NCBI GenBank assembly: GCA_038501785.1
Contig: JBAMJR010000243.1
Location: 1,224,501-1,288,500, forward strand
Reading direction: 5' to 3'
Source of the DNA: Myoxocephalus aenaeus
Lineage: Eukaryota; Chordata; Actinopteri; Perciformes; Cottidae
DNA length: 64,000 nt
Shown: positions 20,581 to 31,835 of the stretch, one piece after another
How positions within the stretch are numbered: position 1 is the stretch's first letter
Layout of the letters: each line of letters starts with the position of its first letter
Notes under the pieces: generated by a model
The model's input: only the letters and a program-made list of their open reading frames with translations
Databases searched by the model: none
What the model was told of the DNA's origin: nothing
Translations under genes and position numbers: made by a program

Positions 20581-21618
20581 GTGTGCACAGCACCATGTTG
20601 TATCCATGGAGATGGAATGCATCACGGATTCCCTGATGACCTCATCACCACAGACAACATCCCTGGTCGTGTGTTGAGGGACTGCGCAGAGGAGCTTAAG
20701 AATGTCTTCACGGATGTTTTTAATACTTCTCTGAGACAAGCTGTTGTTCCATCATGCTTCAAGGCCACCACCATCATACCTGTGCCAAAGAAATCCACTC
20801 CGTCCTGCTTTAATGACTATCGTCCAGTGGCACTTACCCCCATAATAATGAAGTGCTTTGAACGGCTAGTCATGTCACACATCAAATCCATTCTCCCCCC
20901 CACACTGGACCCTTTCCAGTTTGCATACCGTGCCAAACGGTCCACGGAGGATGCAATCTGCTCTGCTCTCCACCCAGCCCTCACCCACCTGGACAAAAAA
21001 GACTCATATGTGAGAATGCTGTTCATAGACTTTAGTTCAGCGTTCAACACCATCATCCCACAACAACTCATCTGCAAACTTGACCAGCTGGGGCTCAACA
21101 CCTCGCTGTGTAACTGGCTGCTGGACTTTCTCAGTGAGAGGCCACAAGCAGTACGCGTCGGCAACAACACCTCGAGCAGCATCACTCTGAGCACAGGGGC
21201 CCCTCAGGGCTGTGTGCTCAGTCCACTGCTCTTCACCTTGCTGACACACGACTGCAAAACCACCTACAGCACCAATCACATGGTCAAATTCGCAGACGAC
21301 ACCACTCTGATAGGTCTCATCACCAAGGATGACGAGACCCACTACAGGAAGGAGGTCAACCTTCTGACCACGTGGTGCAGAGACAACAACCTCCTTCTGA
21401 ATAACAGCAAGACCAAGGAGATTGTTGTTGACTTCCGGAAAGGCCACACCCAACACTCACCACTGACCATCAATGGTGCTGACATTGAACAAGTCAGCAG
21501 CACCAAGTTCCTGGGAGTGGACATCAGTGAGGACCTCTCGTGGACAGTCAACACGAAAACCCTGGCAAAGAAAGCACAGAGGCGCCTCTATTTCCTCCGG
21601 AAACTGAGGAAAGCATGA
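20581..21618 (+). pseudogene. Reverse transcriptase fragment of the CR1/Rex LINE
   Basis: 345 open codons with NIPGRVLRDCAEEL, FNDYRPVALTPIIMKCFE, PFQFAYRAKRSTEDAI, LFIDFSSAFNTIIP, GAPQGCVLSPLLFTL and FADDTTLIGLI. These are the fingers/palm of a non-LTR RT, with the catalytic FADD. The endonuclease and the RT N-terminus are missing; just after the frame closes, homology continues in other frames (ILTNCITVWGG). The central frame is well preserved, so the copy is not very old. Confidence 0.85.
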
Positions 21619-22098
21619 AGCCCTCCATCCATCATGTGCACCTTCTACCGTGGACCATCGAGAGCATCCTGACCAACTGCATCACTGTGTGGGGCGGAAG
21701 CTGCACAGACTACAGCAGGAAAGCCCTGCAGCGCATAGTGAATGCAGCTGAAGAATCATTGGTGCCTCACTCCCCCCCCTCCCCTCCCTGCAGGACATAT
21801 ACAACACCCGCCTCACCCGCAAAGCGACCACGATTGTGAGCGACTCCTGCCACCCCTCACACGGTCTCTTCAGCCTCCTGCCCTCTGGGAGGAGATACCG
21901 GAGCCTCCGGGCTCCACCACTAGGCTGTCAACCAGCTTCATCCACCAAGCTGTCAGGAAGCTGAACTCTCTACCTCACCACTCCCACATCTAGACTCTGC
22001 TGCTAAACTGTCTGACCGCTGCTATTAACGCACACTTAAATAGTTTCCTAATCTGTTTTTGCACTATATGTTATATGTTTTTGCACTATGTTTATATG

Positions 22099-23308
22099 CA
22101 GTGGTGTATAGTAACGAAGTAGAAATACTTCGTTACTGTACTTAAGTAGTTTTTTTGGATATCTGTACTCTACTTTACTATTTATATTTCTGTTTACTTT
22201 TACTTTTACTTCACTACATTTTGCAAAGAAAACTGATACTTTTACTCCGATACATTTCCCCTGAAACCTTCGTTACTCGCTACAAAATCAAATCTATCTC
22301 TAGAAAGAAAAAGAAAAAAACACATCCGGGACTGTGGTGGAACACAGACTCCACCAAGCAGGTTTTGCGAATCACAATATTCTGCATTTTCCCTCTACAT
22401 CCTCTAGTCCAGCGCTCCCAAACCTTTATGCGCCACAGACCGGTTACGTGAAGACAATATTTTCACAGACCGGGTCCGACCTCGGAGAGACAGGAGACAA
22501 CGACACCCGACGTGTGTTCGTTATGTCCAGTCTACTCCTAACTAAACCTTTAGTCCAGTCTACTGCTTAACTTATAACGCGCTGCACAAAGAGGATGTTG
22601 GAATGGAAGCAGGTTTTCATGCTTTTTTGGCGATCTCAGGATACTCTGCCTTGGTTTTAATCCAGAACACCGGCAGAGTTGAAACAGACTTAAGTTTCAT
22701 TTTCAGGGTAACGTAACATATTGACATGTGTCAAGAGGTTCCGTCTGAGGTTACCACAGACGGATGTATCTGGTAATTTTTCACAATAAAATATTTTTCC
22801 GGACTTGATTTTTTTAATTTAACTTACATTTGTCATTCATTCTTTCTGTTCCGGGCGGAATGAGCATACTTATAACCACACTGTTACAACTCCTTCATAG
22901 TGTCATATTGCTTTTTGGAGAATTATGATGATAAGTTCATAGTAGATGCAAAAGTATACTTAGGTACAATATATTATGTTGAACATATATGGATGGATCA
23001 CAGCCAACCCAGTTATTTTATCAACACAACTCCTGGTCCTTGGTCACGGTGGCCACAGCACTTCTCAAAATTCGGACCCATTGCTTTTTTATTAAAAGCA
23101 TGTACTTGTACTTTTACTTTCAATACTTAAGTACATTTTATATCAGAAAAATACTTTTGATACTTAAGTACAGAAAATATCAGATACTTTAAGACTTTTA
23201 CTCAAGTAGTATTTTATTAGGTGACTTTTACTTTTACTGGAGTAATTTTCCAGTAAGGTATCTTTACTTTTACTCAAGTACGGCTTTTGGGTACTTTATA
23301 CAACACTG
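22099..23308. mobile_element. Tol2-like hAT element, non-autonomous, copy 2
   Basis: 1210 bp with the same ends as copy 1 (cagtggtgtatagtaacg ... tactttatacaacactg) and a perfect 8-bp duplication TTTATATG (22091-22098 and 23309-23316). It differs from copy 1 by scattered substitutions and a few small indels (for example aactcctaact versus a longer copy-1 version near 11970). No transposase ORF. Confidence 0.92.
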
Positions 23309-23795
23309 TTTATATGTCTTTGCACTATGTTTATATGTCTTTGCACTACGTTTTTATGTTGTCTATTTTTTACTTTTTTTTTTTAAATGTGCACTATTCA
23401 CTTTATGTTTCTGCACTATGTTTATATGTTTATATGTTGTTTATATGTTTATATGTTATATGTTGTCTAGTTTAGATGTTGTTTATATGTTTATATGTTA
23501 TATGTTGTCTATTTTTTACTTTTTTAAATGTTGCACTATTCACTTTTTTTTCAGACAGTAGAGAAACATAATTTCAGGTCCTCTGTATGTTTGCACAATA
23601 TGGAAGAAGTGACAAATAAAACTGACTTTGACTTTGACTTGACCAGAACTCTGAAGCTGAAATCATCAAAGGCAAATCTGACCTGCATCAAAGGCTAATC
23701 TGACCTTCCATAATTCTATAAATAGAGGACATATTCCACCATTCGGATTTACATCTCCATTACTACAGTCGGACTGTACTTTTAGTGAATATATA

Positions 23796-24672
23796 ATGGA
23801 TATAACAAACAACGAGCATTCAGAAGAGCTTTGTCTGAAAACTCCTCTGAGTCTTGCCAACGACAAGATACAAAGTCCGATGAAGAAGATCAGCGACATG
23901 GAGGAATTTCAGAGACGATCTGAGACTGAAAAGCCTAATTTCTGTCAGATTTCTGAAGGTGACACAGAAGAAAACTTTCTGGAGAGCATCCAAGAGGTCA
24001 TTCAAAGAAGATTGAAGCATATTTAGAGGCAACAAGAGAGGGAGTCAGAACTAATCGGCTTTTTCCAGCTCCAAGTGTGCCTCAGCAACCAGGAGCGTGA
24101 CAAAATGGTTAAAAAATATGAGGCAGAGGCTGAAACTCTCTGAGTCAAAGAGAACAATCCTCGATCTCTGCCAGGAGAAAGAGGATTTGTCTCTGAGACT
24201 CAGAGAGACACAAAACGAGCTGTTGAGGGAGAAAGCCGAACGCCTCCGGAACAATGAGGCCTTGGAGGCTAAAATCAAGTCTCTGGTGGAAACGGCAGCG
24301 AAAGACAAGGACCTGAAGGAACAGGAGATAGAAGAACTTCAGGATAAGCACCAGAGCGAGGTGAAAGAGTTAAAGGAGGAGATGGTGAATCTCAACATCA
24401 CTAACGAGAATCTCCTTTCCAAGCTTAATGACGTAAACAATCAGCTGAGCATCCAAGAAGAGCCCTGGAAAAAGAAGTACACTGCTCTGGACAGAAGGTA
24501 CCACAGAAACCTGAACAAGACCATTCTGTCCATGAGACAAGCGAACGAGACAACCCAGAGAATTCTGGATGAAAAATTTAAGGCTGAGCTGAACCGAAAT
24601 TATAGCTTGCTGGCGCAACTCGGAGAGGTGTGCGACGAACAAACGCTCCTGGAGGACATCTGTCTGAAGTAA
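23796..24672 (+). pseudogene. Intronless coiled-coil protein gene remnant, unrecognised
   Basis: A start at 23796 opens MDITNNEHSEELCLKTPLSL; a tag at 24024-24026 interrupts it, the same frame then continues (ELIGFFQLQVCLSNQERD) to a tga near 24141, and reading shifts to the +1 frame, running 24097-24672 to a natural stop. From about residue 100 on it is a long heptad-rich Lys/Glu coiled coil (QEKEDLSLRLRETQNELL; EELQDKHQSEVKELKEEM). No intron. I do not recognise the family. A processed pseudogene or a LINE-associated ORF are both possible. L2 3'-end sequence starts about 200 bp downstream. Confidence 0.55.
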
Positions 24673-24881
24673 AAGAAAAAGTGTCGAGGCGCCTTTGGCA
24701 GGAGGATGCAGGCAAGATAGGTTGAGTTAGAGAAAATGAAAAGAAAAATGCGGGAGACGCAGACGGAGACGATGACAACGCACGACGCCGACGGCCCGAG
24801 TCCTCCAGCCCCCTACTCCCTTAGGAGGAGACTGAGGCATCTTAACGATTAGGACTCTGTTACGTCGTTCATTCTGTACAC

Positions 24882-25612
24882 ATGACATCTACTGCTTCTT
24901 TCCATCCAGGGAGAGTGATTCTCCTCGGTTGCTCTCACGAAGGTCTCTTCCTTCTTTCCTTTTTTTCCTGTGAAAGTTTTTTTTTCTATTTTTGGGGAGT
25001 TTTTCCTGATCAGGCTCTTCCTTTTCTCGCCTCAAGTTTCCATGGATCGTGGGTGTCTGGAGCCGGTCCTACCTCCTGCCATGGCGGCCCTGCCGATGCC
25101 TCTCCTCTCTACCTCCTTCTGCTGACATGGATCGTGGTTATCTGGCTCGTGGATTATTCATATAATATGACATCTATTGCTTCTGTCCATCCGGGGAGAG
25201 TGATTCTCCTCGGTTGCTCTCACGAAGGTTTCTTCCTTTTTTCCCTGTGAAAGGTTTTTTTCTATTTTTGGGGAGTTTTTTGTGATCAGGCTCTTCCTTT
25301 TCTCATCCTCAGGTTTCCATGGATCATGGCTGTCTGGATCGTGGCTTATTCATATATTCATTATATGACTCATTTCTGCACATTCATGTAATGTGCTGTA
25401 ACTCTGTTAAGTTGTTCATTCTGGTCACATGACATCTATTGCTTCTGTCCGTCCGGGGAGAGGGATTCTCCTCGGTTGCTCTCACGAAGGTGTCTCCCCT
25501 TTTTTCCCTGTGAAAGTTTTTTTTTTTTTCTATTTTTGGGGAGTTTTTCCTGATCCGATGTGAGGTCCCGGGACAGGGATGTCTTATGTGTACAAACTGA
25601 ATTGAATTGAAT
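24882..25612 (+). mobile_element. Tandem partial copies of an L2 LINE 3' end
   Basis: The phrase tgacatctattgcttctgtc with gattctcctcggttgctctc occurs three times (about 24884, 25168, 25430), each followed by tttttctatttttggggag. The last copy runs to the true 3' end (gaggtcccgggacagggatg, then aattgaattgaata). The same 3' end closes the L2 LINE at 27.9 kb. Confidence 0.8.
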
Positions 25613-26431
25613 AAACACACAGAGCTACACAGTGGTAAGTGATTTGCCCTGTTGTAGCACTGTGTATTGGCAATATTCACTTTAAGCTTTTGGAAACTAA
25701 ATGATTGTCTCCAATTAGTCCTAATAGTGTTGGGTATTCTCCTGGTGATCAGGTTATCCCAAAAATGTTTATAAAAACAAAACAAAAAATCGAATTCTAT
25801 GTTCTCACCTCTCTGATTAAATATAAACAGATTAATACAAATGTATGACATGATGGTGCTGGTAGCGGTTTGAGTTGTGATTTTAATAAACTGAAGCTGA
25901 TAAAAAAAAAAAGATTACTGTTATGAAATATGTTTTTGAGGTTAACGACAGTAATAAACATGTGACCTTCATCACTAAGGGGTTGATGGATATTGTTTAT
26001 ATTAGCATTATTTACTGGTATTATAATTTAATTATTAACAGAGTTGTAAACTAGTTAAACATGTTTTTTTAACTAACACAGACTTCTTCTCTCGTTGTGT
26101 GAGTTGATGTCTCTCTGAATAATTGCAGGTAGTCGAAGCTTTAATAATGTGAAAAGTCACAGACGTATGAGATTAATAAACACAGAAATAATAAATACAT
26201 CCTGTCTCAATTGTCTAAAGTCTGATTTTGAGTTTAGGACCATTTACTATACTATTTATTATATGTATTCATAATGAACAATTAACATGTATGAATTAAC
26301 AATTTATAATTCATCTGCATCTACTTCCGGTCATGACAGGAAATAAAGGACATAAAACATAAAAAGACACTTACAAAATAAAGGCTTGCAGAAAATAGTC
26401 TGCCTATTAAGAGGTTCATATAGCAGTATAT
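25613..26431. other. AT-rich stretch without recognised feature
   Basis: About 800 bp between L2 copies. No gene, no element ends recognised. Confidence 0.4.
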
Positions 26432-26480
26432 ACGAACGGCGGTGGTCATCGATGAGGCCTCGATGACCACCGCCGTTCGT
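26432..26480. repeat. Hairpin (21-bp arms, 7-nt spacer) at the L2 LINE 5' truncation
   Basis: acgaacggcggtggtcatcg plus a (26432-26452), tgaggcc, then the exact reverse complement (26460-26480). The right arm is LINE coding sequence (SMTTAVRHGVPQG frame), the left arm an inverted copy joined to it, exactly where LINE homology begins. Confidence 0.93.
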
Positions 26481-27945
26481 CATGGAGTTCCACAAGGTTC
26501 TGTGCTTGGACCAATTTTATTCACCTTATATATGCTTCCTTTAGGCAATATTATCAGAAAACACTCCATAAACTTTCACCGCTATGCCGATGATACTCAA
26601 CTATATCTGTCGATCAAGCCAGATGAAATCCAGCAGGTCGCTAAACTTCAAGCATGTCTTAAAGACATCAAAACCTGGATGACCTGCAACTTCCTGCTGC
26701 TGAACTCGGACAAGACTGAAGTTATTCTACTCGGCCCAGAACACCTCAGAAATCAACTATCTGACGATATGGTTTCCCTGGATGGCACCGCTCTGGCATC
26801 CACCACCACCGTAAGGAATCTCTGAGTTATTTTTGACCAGGACCTATCCTTTGGCTCCCACGTGAAACAGATCTCAAGGACTGCCTTTTTTCACCGAGGG
26901 AACATCTCAAAGATCCGGCACATCCTGTCTCAAAGTGATGCAGAAACATTGATCCACGCATTTGTTACTTCAAGACTGGATTACTGTAACTCCGTATTAT
27001 CAGGCTGCTCCGGAAAGTCCCTTGGGTCTCTCCAGCTGATCCAGAATGCTGCAGCTCGTGTACTAACGAGGACGCGGAAGAGAGATCACATTACTCCTGT
27101 ACTAGCTGCTCTCCACTGGCTTCCTGTAAGATCGAGAATCATATTTAAAATCCTCCTCCTCACCTATAAAGCCTTAGCTGGTGATGCACCATCATATCTT
27201 AAAGAGCTCATAGTGCCATATTACCCCACTAGAGCGTTATGCTCACTGAATGCAGGGTTACTTGTGGTTCCCAGAGTCTTAAAAAGTAGGTTGGGGGCTA
27301 GAGCTTTCAGTTATCGGGCTCCTCTTCTGTGGAATCAGCTTCCACTTTCAGTCCGGGGGGCAGACACAGTCACCTCATTTAAGAGTAGACTTAAGACTTT
27401 CCTCTTTTTTAGCGCTTATACTTAGGGCTGTTTCAGGCTTATAGTTAGGGCTGGCTCAGGTTTGCTCTGGTCCAGCCCCTAGATATGCTGCTATAGGCCT
27501 AGACTGCTGGGGGACATCTTAGGATACACTGAGCTCCTCTTCTCTTCGTCTTTCGCTCCTCTTCTCTTCCTCTTTCACTCCTCCTCTCCTCTTATTTCTC
27601 TCCATCTGGATAAACTATTGTCTCTTCAATGCACATTACTAACTCTACTTTCTTTTTCCATGGATTCATGGCTGCCTGGAACCGGTCCTGCCCCGGGTCC
27701 TGCCCCCCGACATCTATTGCTTCTGTCCATCCGGGGAGAGGGATCCTCCTCTGTTGCTCTCCCTCAGGTTTCTTCCCTTTTTTCCCTGTGAAAGGGTTTT
27801 TACTATCTCTTTAGGGGAGTTTTTCCTGATCCGATGTGAGGTCCCGGGTCAGGGATGTTATGTGTACAGATTGTAAAGCCCTCCGAGGCAAACTTGTATT
27901 TGTGATGTTGGGCTATATAAAATAAACTGAATTGAATTGAATATG
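26453..27945 (+). mobile_element. L2-type LINE, 5'-truncated
   Basis: RT palm to C-terminus (to 27425), then the 3' UTR with gcttctgtccatccggggag, gtgaggtcccgggtcaggga and tgggctatataaaataaac, ending in an ATTGA tail. Fish L2/CR1-group LINE by RT sequence and 3' end. Confidence 0.85.
26460..27425 (+). pseudogene. L2 reverse transcriptase C-terminal half, one nonsense codon
   Basis: Reads GVPQGSVLGPILFTLYM, YADDTQLYL (catalytic YADD), then a single in-frame TGA at 26823-26825 in the VRNL-VIFDQDLSF segment (consensus has Gly there, so GGA to TGA). It continues open through LIHAFVTSRLDYCNSVL, ALHWLPVRSRI and LLWNQLPLSVR to the normal end. Otherwise intact, hence fairly young. Confidence 0.88.
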
Positions 27946-27959
27946 TGTTACTGGTTTAT

Positions 27960-28325
27960 TGGTTGACGATAGATCACAGGAAAAATTGTCAAAAAAAGCA
28001 AAAAACCCCAGGATGTATTTCTTCTTTTTAATGATGCATATCATTGCTTTCTTTTATATAAAATAGTACTATATGTTAACAGTATCTCTGCAAAGTTTGA
28101 CTTTGATTAAGTGAAGTTAAATATTTTTAGTAATTAATTTAGTGCACATTTCGTGTACCGTAGATTTAGGTCTAACTTTCTTCCTGGACCTTGAAAGCCT
28201 CTGGTTCCACAACAGAGGGGCTCTGCTCAAGCAGATGCACCAAAACACACCAAGCAAGTATCGTTTATCCATAAGTAAGTCATATTTCAGTTTTTTGGCT
28301 TGAATGTGGTTGATATCTTGCTGAG
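27960..28325. other. Stretch with partial repeat homology
   Basis: cagtatctctgcaaagtttg with its flank resembles 18390-18440, so this is probably another fragment of the repeat listed at 18186-18988. Otherwise unassigned. Confidence 0.4.
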
Positions 28326-28589
28326 TAGGCCGTAAGGTGAACCCTGTTATCGTTTCATCCCGCTCCACAGTCGCGCATCTACACAATCTTTAGCTCATAA
28401 AAAAGAACGAGTCGTGCTAAGCTACCAAAATTTCCACTCGATTCTCGATGCGTCTATGTTTTATGCAGAACTAGTTCCTTCAGAGCATAACAGGATCATG
28501 GTCGCGTGTGGTGGCACGGTTCGACACGTGATCGTTCTACACCAATGAGGTAGCTGCTTTTTGTCAACAGAATGGCAAGATGGCGGCCC
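28326..28589. repeat. Left arm of a large inverted repeat
   Basis: About 265 bp (aggccgtaaggtgaaccctg ... caagatggcggcc) recurs in inverse orientation at 31082-31371, with about 85-90 percent match by eye and some indels. The inner end includes an ATG (28580) homologous to the start codon of the CXC-domain pseudogene. Confidence 0.88.
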
Positions 28590-28693
28590 CCATGGACCGA
28601 TATAACGTTACCATGAAGAGGAAAACACTCGAACATCCTCAAAAGTGGGCCAAATGGATTCTAAACAGTGCTGTATACATAGAAGAACAATGA
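28580..28693 (+). CDS. Small ORF (37 aa) driven from the left inverted arm, hypothetical
   Basis: Starts in the inverted copy of the pseudogene leader (caagATGGCGGCC) and reads MAAPMDRYNVTMKRKTLEHP, then QKWAKWILNSAVYIEEQ and a stop. Only the first residues MAA are shared with the other arm. No recognised domain. It could be the first exon of something, or chance. Confidence 0.25.
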   Translation: MAAPMDRYNVTMKRKTLEHPQKWAKWILNSAVYIEEQ

Positions 28694-29100
28694 GGCAAAT
28701 GTACGATAATGTTATGTTTATGTTAAGTCATTTAGATCAAGTTTTATACATATTCTTGTGCAATACTGTCACTATATTTTGTGCCTTATTTTTATTTATA
28801 TTTTTTTGGCCTTAAGCTTATTTCATTTTATTTTTTTCCTTAAAGTTTATTGTAATTATTGTAATTCTGTGTTAGGAGGACCCAGCAAAATAAGCTTTTC
28901 GTTGTACAGAATAACTGCCTGTTATCTGTGCATATGACATTAAAACTATCTCTTGATCTCTTACAATACCTGGGAATACACCTCAATACCAAACGAAATT
29001 TCACTTCATGCTTTACGTTAGTATTTCTATGTATGTGACAAATAAACCTCCTTCTTGTATCAATAAAAGGCAGTAACTGTACTTATACCAATGACCATTT
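28694..29100 (+). other. AT-rich stretch, possible transcript end
   Basis: T-rich with aataagctttt, cattaaaactatc and caataaacctcc; looks like an untranslated 3' region of something on the plus strand, but no gene can be attached. Confidence 0.3.
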
Positions 29101-29234
29101 ATTTGTTCATTCATTCATTCATTCTTCCACAAATGAAAACAACACTGATCAACCATAAAAACAATCTTCATGAAAACTATGAAATACGATATATACAACT
29201 GTACAAAACAGAATAAGGAACAGATTAAGGACAC

Positions 29235-30183
29235 TCAGCCCTCACTGTCAGTGTCAGGACAGTCATCTTCCAGTTCCTCAGTTTCTTTTGTGTTGGCACA
29301 ATTAGAACAACGACATAAGTCTGTGCAACACAGTCCTGCAGAAACACAGGAACATCTGCCTGTCTCACAGGCACTTTTGCAGCCGCAGTGTATCACATGC
29401 AAAACACTGTCAGGGGCCGGATTTCTGGTCATCCCGGTGACGTGCAAGGTCCCATCCTCTATTCTCCAACCATGTCCAGCAGGTGATGGAGCACTTATGT
29501 TTCCTTGGAGACAGGACCTCATTATTGCAGCCTGGTAGTTTGCCCTTTTGCAGTGCTAATGGAGGGCATCAGTAGTAGGGGGAATGCATAATTCTGGCAA
29601 GGCCGATGATGCCATACAGAAAGCCTTGTACCTAGCTTCATTTACATTTTCGGCAGCTGGCTGATCATATAAGTGGCACACATACTGGCAAAGAAGTGCA
29701 AATGTTGACTGCTCCAAGTTAAAGTTGGTACCTAAACATTTAAAAGCCTTAAGGTACTCATCTTCTCATCTCATCATGTTTGGCACTTTGTTGTCCCTTG
29801 TTCAGTCTCGCTGTCCGTCTGGCTCAACTCACTAGACTGTGTGGTTTCCGCACCTGATGGATAAGGTAGCATGTCCACGAGTGTATCCGTTGACAGAGTC
29901 TCTGCAAAAACCAGCTTGCAGATGTTGCGCTTGTTGGGGATGTGAAACACCAGTTGGGGGAAATCACGAGTCAGCCTCTTCTTCAACATATCCTGTCTGC
30001 AACACAACAAAACAGTGACAATTAAGAGTCACAGGAGTACCATCAAAAGCAGAGAGTGGTGGAGGTGGTACAAGACATTTCAGGCTAGAACCTATCTGCC
30101 ATACAGCACATTTAACACCAAAGATGCCCAAGAAAGGCACACAACATCACAAACCACAAACACACACAAACCACACACACAAA

Positions 30184-30226
<43 letters not shown>

Positions 30227-31091
30227 ATGTTTACTTTTATAATGTTAAGTTAGTAGCTCCTTGAAATGCAATATAATAAATAACTTACTGTTCTTTCTCT
30301 GGTTTTTCAGGCCTCGTCAAAAACCTGGTGTACTGATTGTAACAGCCTTTGTGGTACTGCACCTCCAGAGCCACACAGTCTTTGTCTTTTATATGTATTA
30401 ATATACTTTGGTCATCCTTCAACTCGGCAGCTTTCTGCAATTGGCCTTAACGAAACAAAAGGATAGTTCAATGAGTTTGTTCATATATTACTCACACATA
30501 ATTGTACCTTTCAGTCACTCAACCACAGTGTGTCTGTGTGTTTGTTTACCTGCTGTTGATGTTTCAGCCTTTGAAAGAGGATCCCTTTGTCGTTTGCCTG
30601 CTCGGTTGATTAACTTCTCCTTTTTTGTGCAAATTATGCACAGGGCAGGAAGGACGGGTCCAGAGCCTGCGATTGCCAGCCCTGACCTAGATCGCAGTTT
30701 CTTTGTTGGACTCGTGCTGCTAGAAGTCGATGGAATGGCCTCGTGGTCTCTCACGTGCGAGACGTCTTTCCACCTTTGCGATGGCGTTTTTGTCCGTAAA
30801 TCTACGATAACACGTGTGATGGAAGCCAGCATCCTCGGGAATATTGTCAAACTCCACATCAACACAGTGTTTGAAGTTCTCAGCCACGTCCCGAGACTCA
30901 CCCTTCAACCCGAGCCACTTTTGTAGGCTTGTCCTGTATGTATTCCATCGTGCAGTGGTGAAATAATGTACCTCCTCGTGTTTGACTAAAGTAATATGCA
31001 TATAACAATATTTGCTTTTCGATGTAATAAGACAATCCGGTGTATTTTCTTCGTCGTCCGTACTGCTCGATGAAGGCACGGTGGCCGCCAT
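29235..31091 (-). pseudogene. Multi-exon gene for a CXC (tesmin/TSO1-like) domain protein, decayed
   Basis: Exons by eye on the minus strand: 31091-30550 (starts MAATVPSSSSTDDEE; GFHHTCYRRFTDK; then CIICTKKEKLI), 30445-30289 (KAAELKDDQSILIHI; YHKGCYNQYTRFLT), 29996 downward (DFPQLVFHIPNKRN; LVFAETLS), and a terminal part to 29235 (FALLCQYVCHLYDQPAAENV; KRANYQAAI; CGCKSACETGRCSCVSAG). Phases 1 and 2 match at the two clear introns. Damage: a one-base shift near 30757, loss of frame near 29780, and a TAG in DALH-stop-HCKRANYQ near 29550. Known relatives are multicopy uncharacterised proteins of fishes, cnidarians and insects with the same KRANYQ and C-terminal cysteine-rich end, recalled from memory; function unknown. 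A mobile-element origin is inferred from its inverted repeats. Confidence 0.65.
30183..30222. repeat. CA microsatellite
   Basis: About twenty CA units in an intron of the CXC-domain pseudogene. Confidence 0.95.
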
Positions 31092-31371
31092 CTTGCAACT
31101 CTGTTGACAAAAATCAGCTACCTTATTGGTGTAGCATGATCACGTGTCGAACCGTGCCACCACTCGCGACCAAGATCCTATTACGCTCTGAAGAAAATAG
31201 TTCTGCATAAAACATAGACGCATCGAGAATCGACTGGAAATTCAGCGACAAACTTTTTTTTGGTAGCTTAGCACGACTCGTTCTTTTTTATGAACTAAAG
31301 ATTGTGTAGATGCACGACTGTGGAGCGGGAATCATTTTCTAGAAGACTTTTCGTGGTTCACCTTGCGGCCT
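31082..31371. repeat. Right arm of the large inverted repeat (pseudogene promoter side)
   Basis: Inverse copy of 28326-28589. On the minus strand it ends in the leader and start codon of the CXC-domain pseudogene, so the repeat carries its promoter region. Contains a 20-base insertion relative to the left arm (around aaaaaaaagtttgtcgctg). Confidence 0.88.
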
Positions 31372-31470
31372 AGAGGCTTTGTCTGACAGTAGTTTTGGCG
31401 CAATTGGCGGATTCCGTGGGTCGTAAGCTTTCCAGAAAGGTGCACCAATCATGTGTAGCATCAAGCTAGG

Positions 31471-31496
31471 GATATGAAAATATATATTTTCATATC
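31471..31496. repeat. Perfect 26-bp palindrome
   Basis: gatatgaaaatat directly followed by its reverse complement. Confidence 0.93.
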
Positions 31497-31805
31497 TTGG
31501 GGAGCTCACTTTCGAGTCATATTTATGGTTTATGTTAATATTTATGGTTGAATTGTGTTATAAACATGTAAAATGAATTGATATGCTCTTGCTATGTCAC
31601 GTCAGTGGCTCTGGTATTATATTTTGTTCCAATTTCTGACACCAGTATTTTATTTGAATACATTTATTTAAGTGGTATTTTGTATCAAAATACATTTGTA
31701 TGTATATTTGCCCATCTCTGCATATATACTGAATTTTCTACATGCTTCTTGATGATCTTTTAACATACTATCTTTTTTTTTGTGTTGATATTAGACAATT
31801 ACCTG

Positions 31806-31835
31806 TTTTATTACTTACTATAGTAAGTAATAAAA
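31806..31835. repeat. Perfect 30-bp palindrome
   Basis: ttttattacttacta directly followed by its reverse complement. Confidence 0.93.

Larger units (their letters stand above)
20581..23642 (+). mobile_element. CR1/Rex-type LINE, 5'-truncated, split by a hAT element
   Basis: Contains an RT fragment (20581-21618), a decayed RT C-terminus to about 21990, a 3' UTR with tttgcactatgtttatatg repeats, and the tail aataaaactgactttgactttgac. The hAT copy at 22099-23308 lies in the 3' UTR. Family call from RT motifs and the (TTTGAC)n tail; Rex1 and L2-like clades are both possible. Confidence 0.8.
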
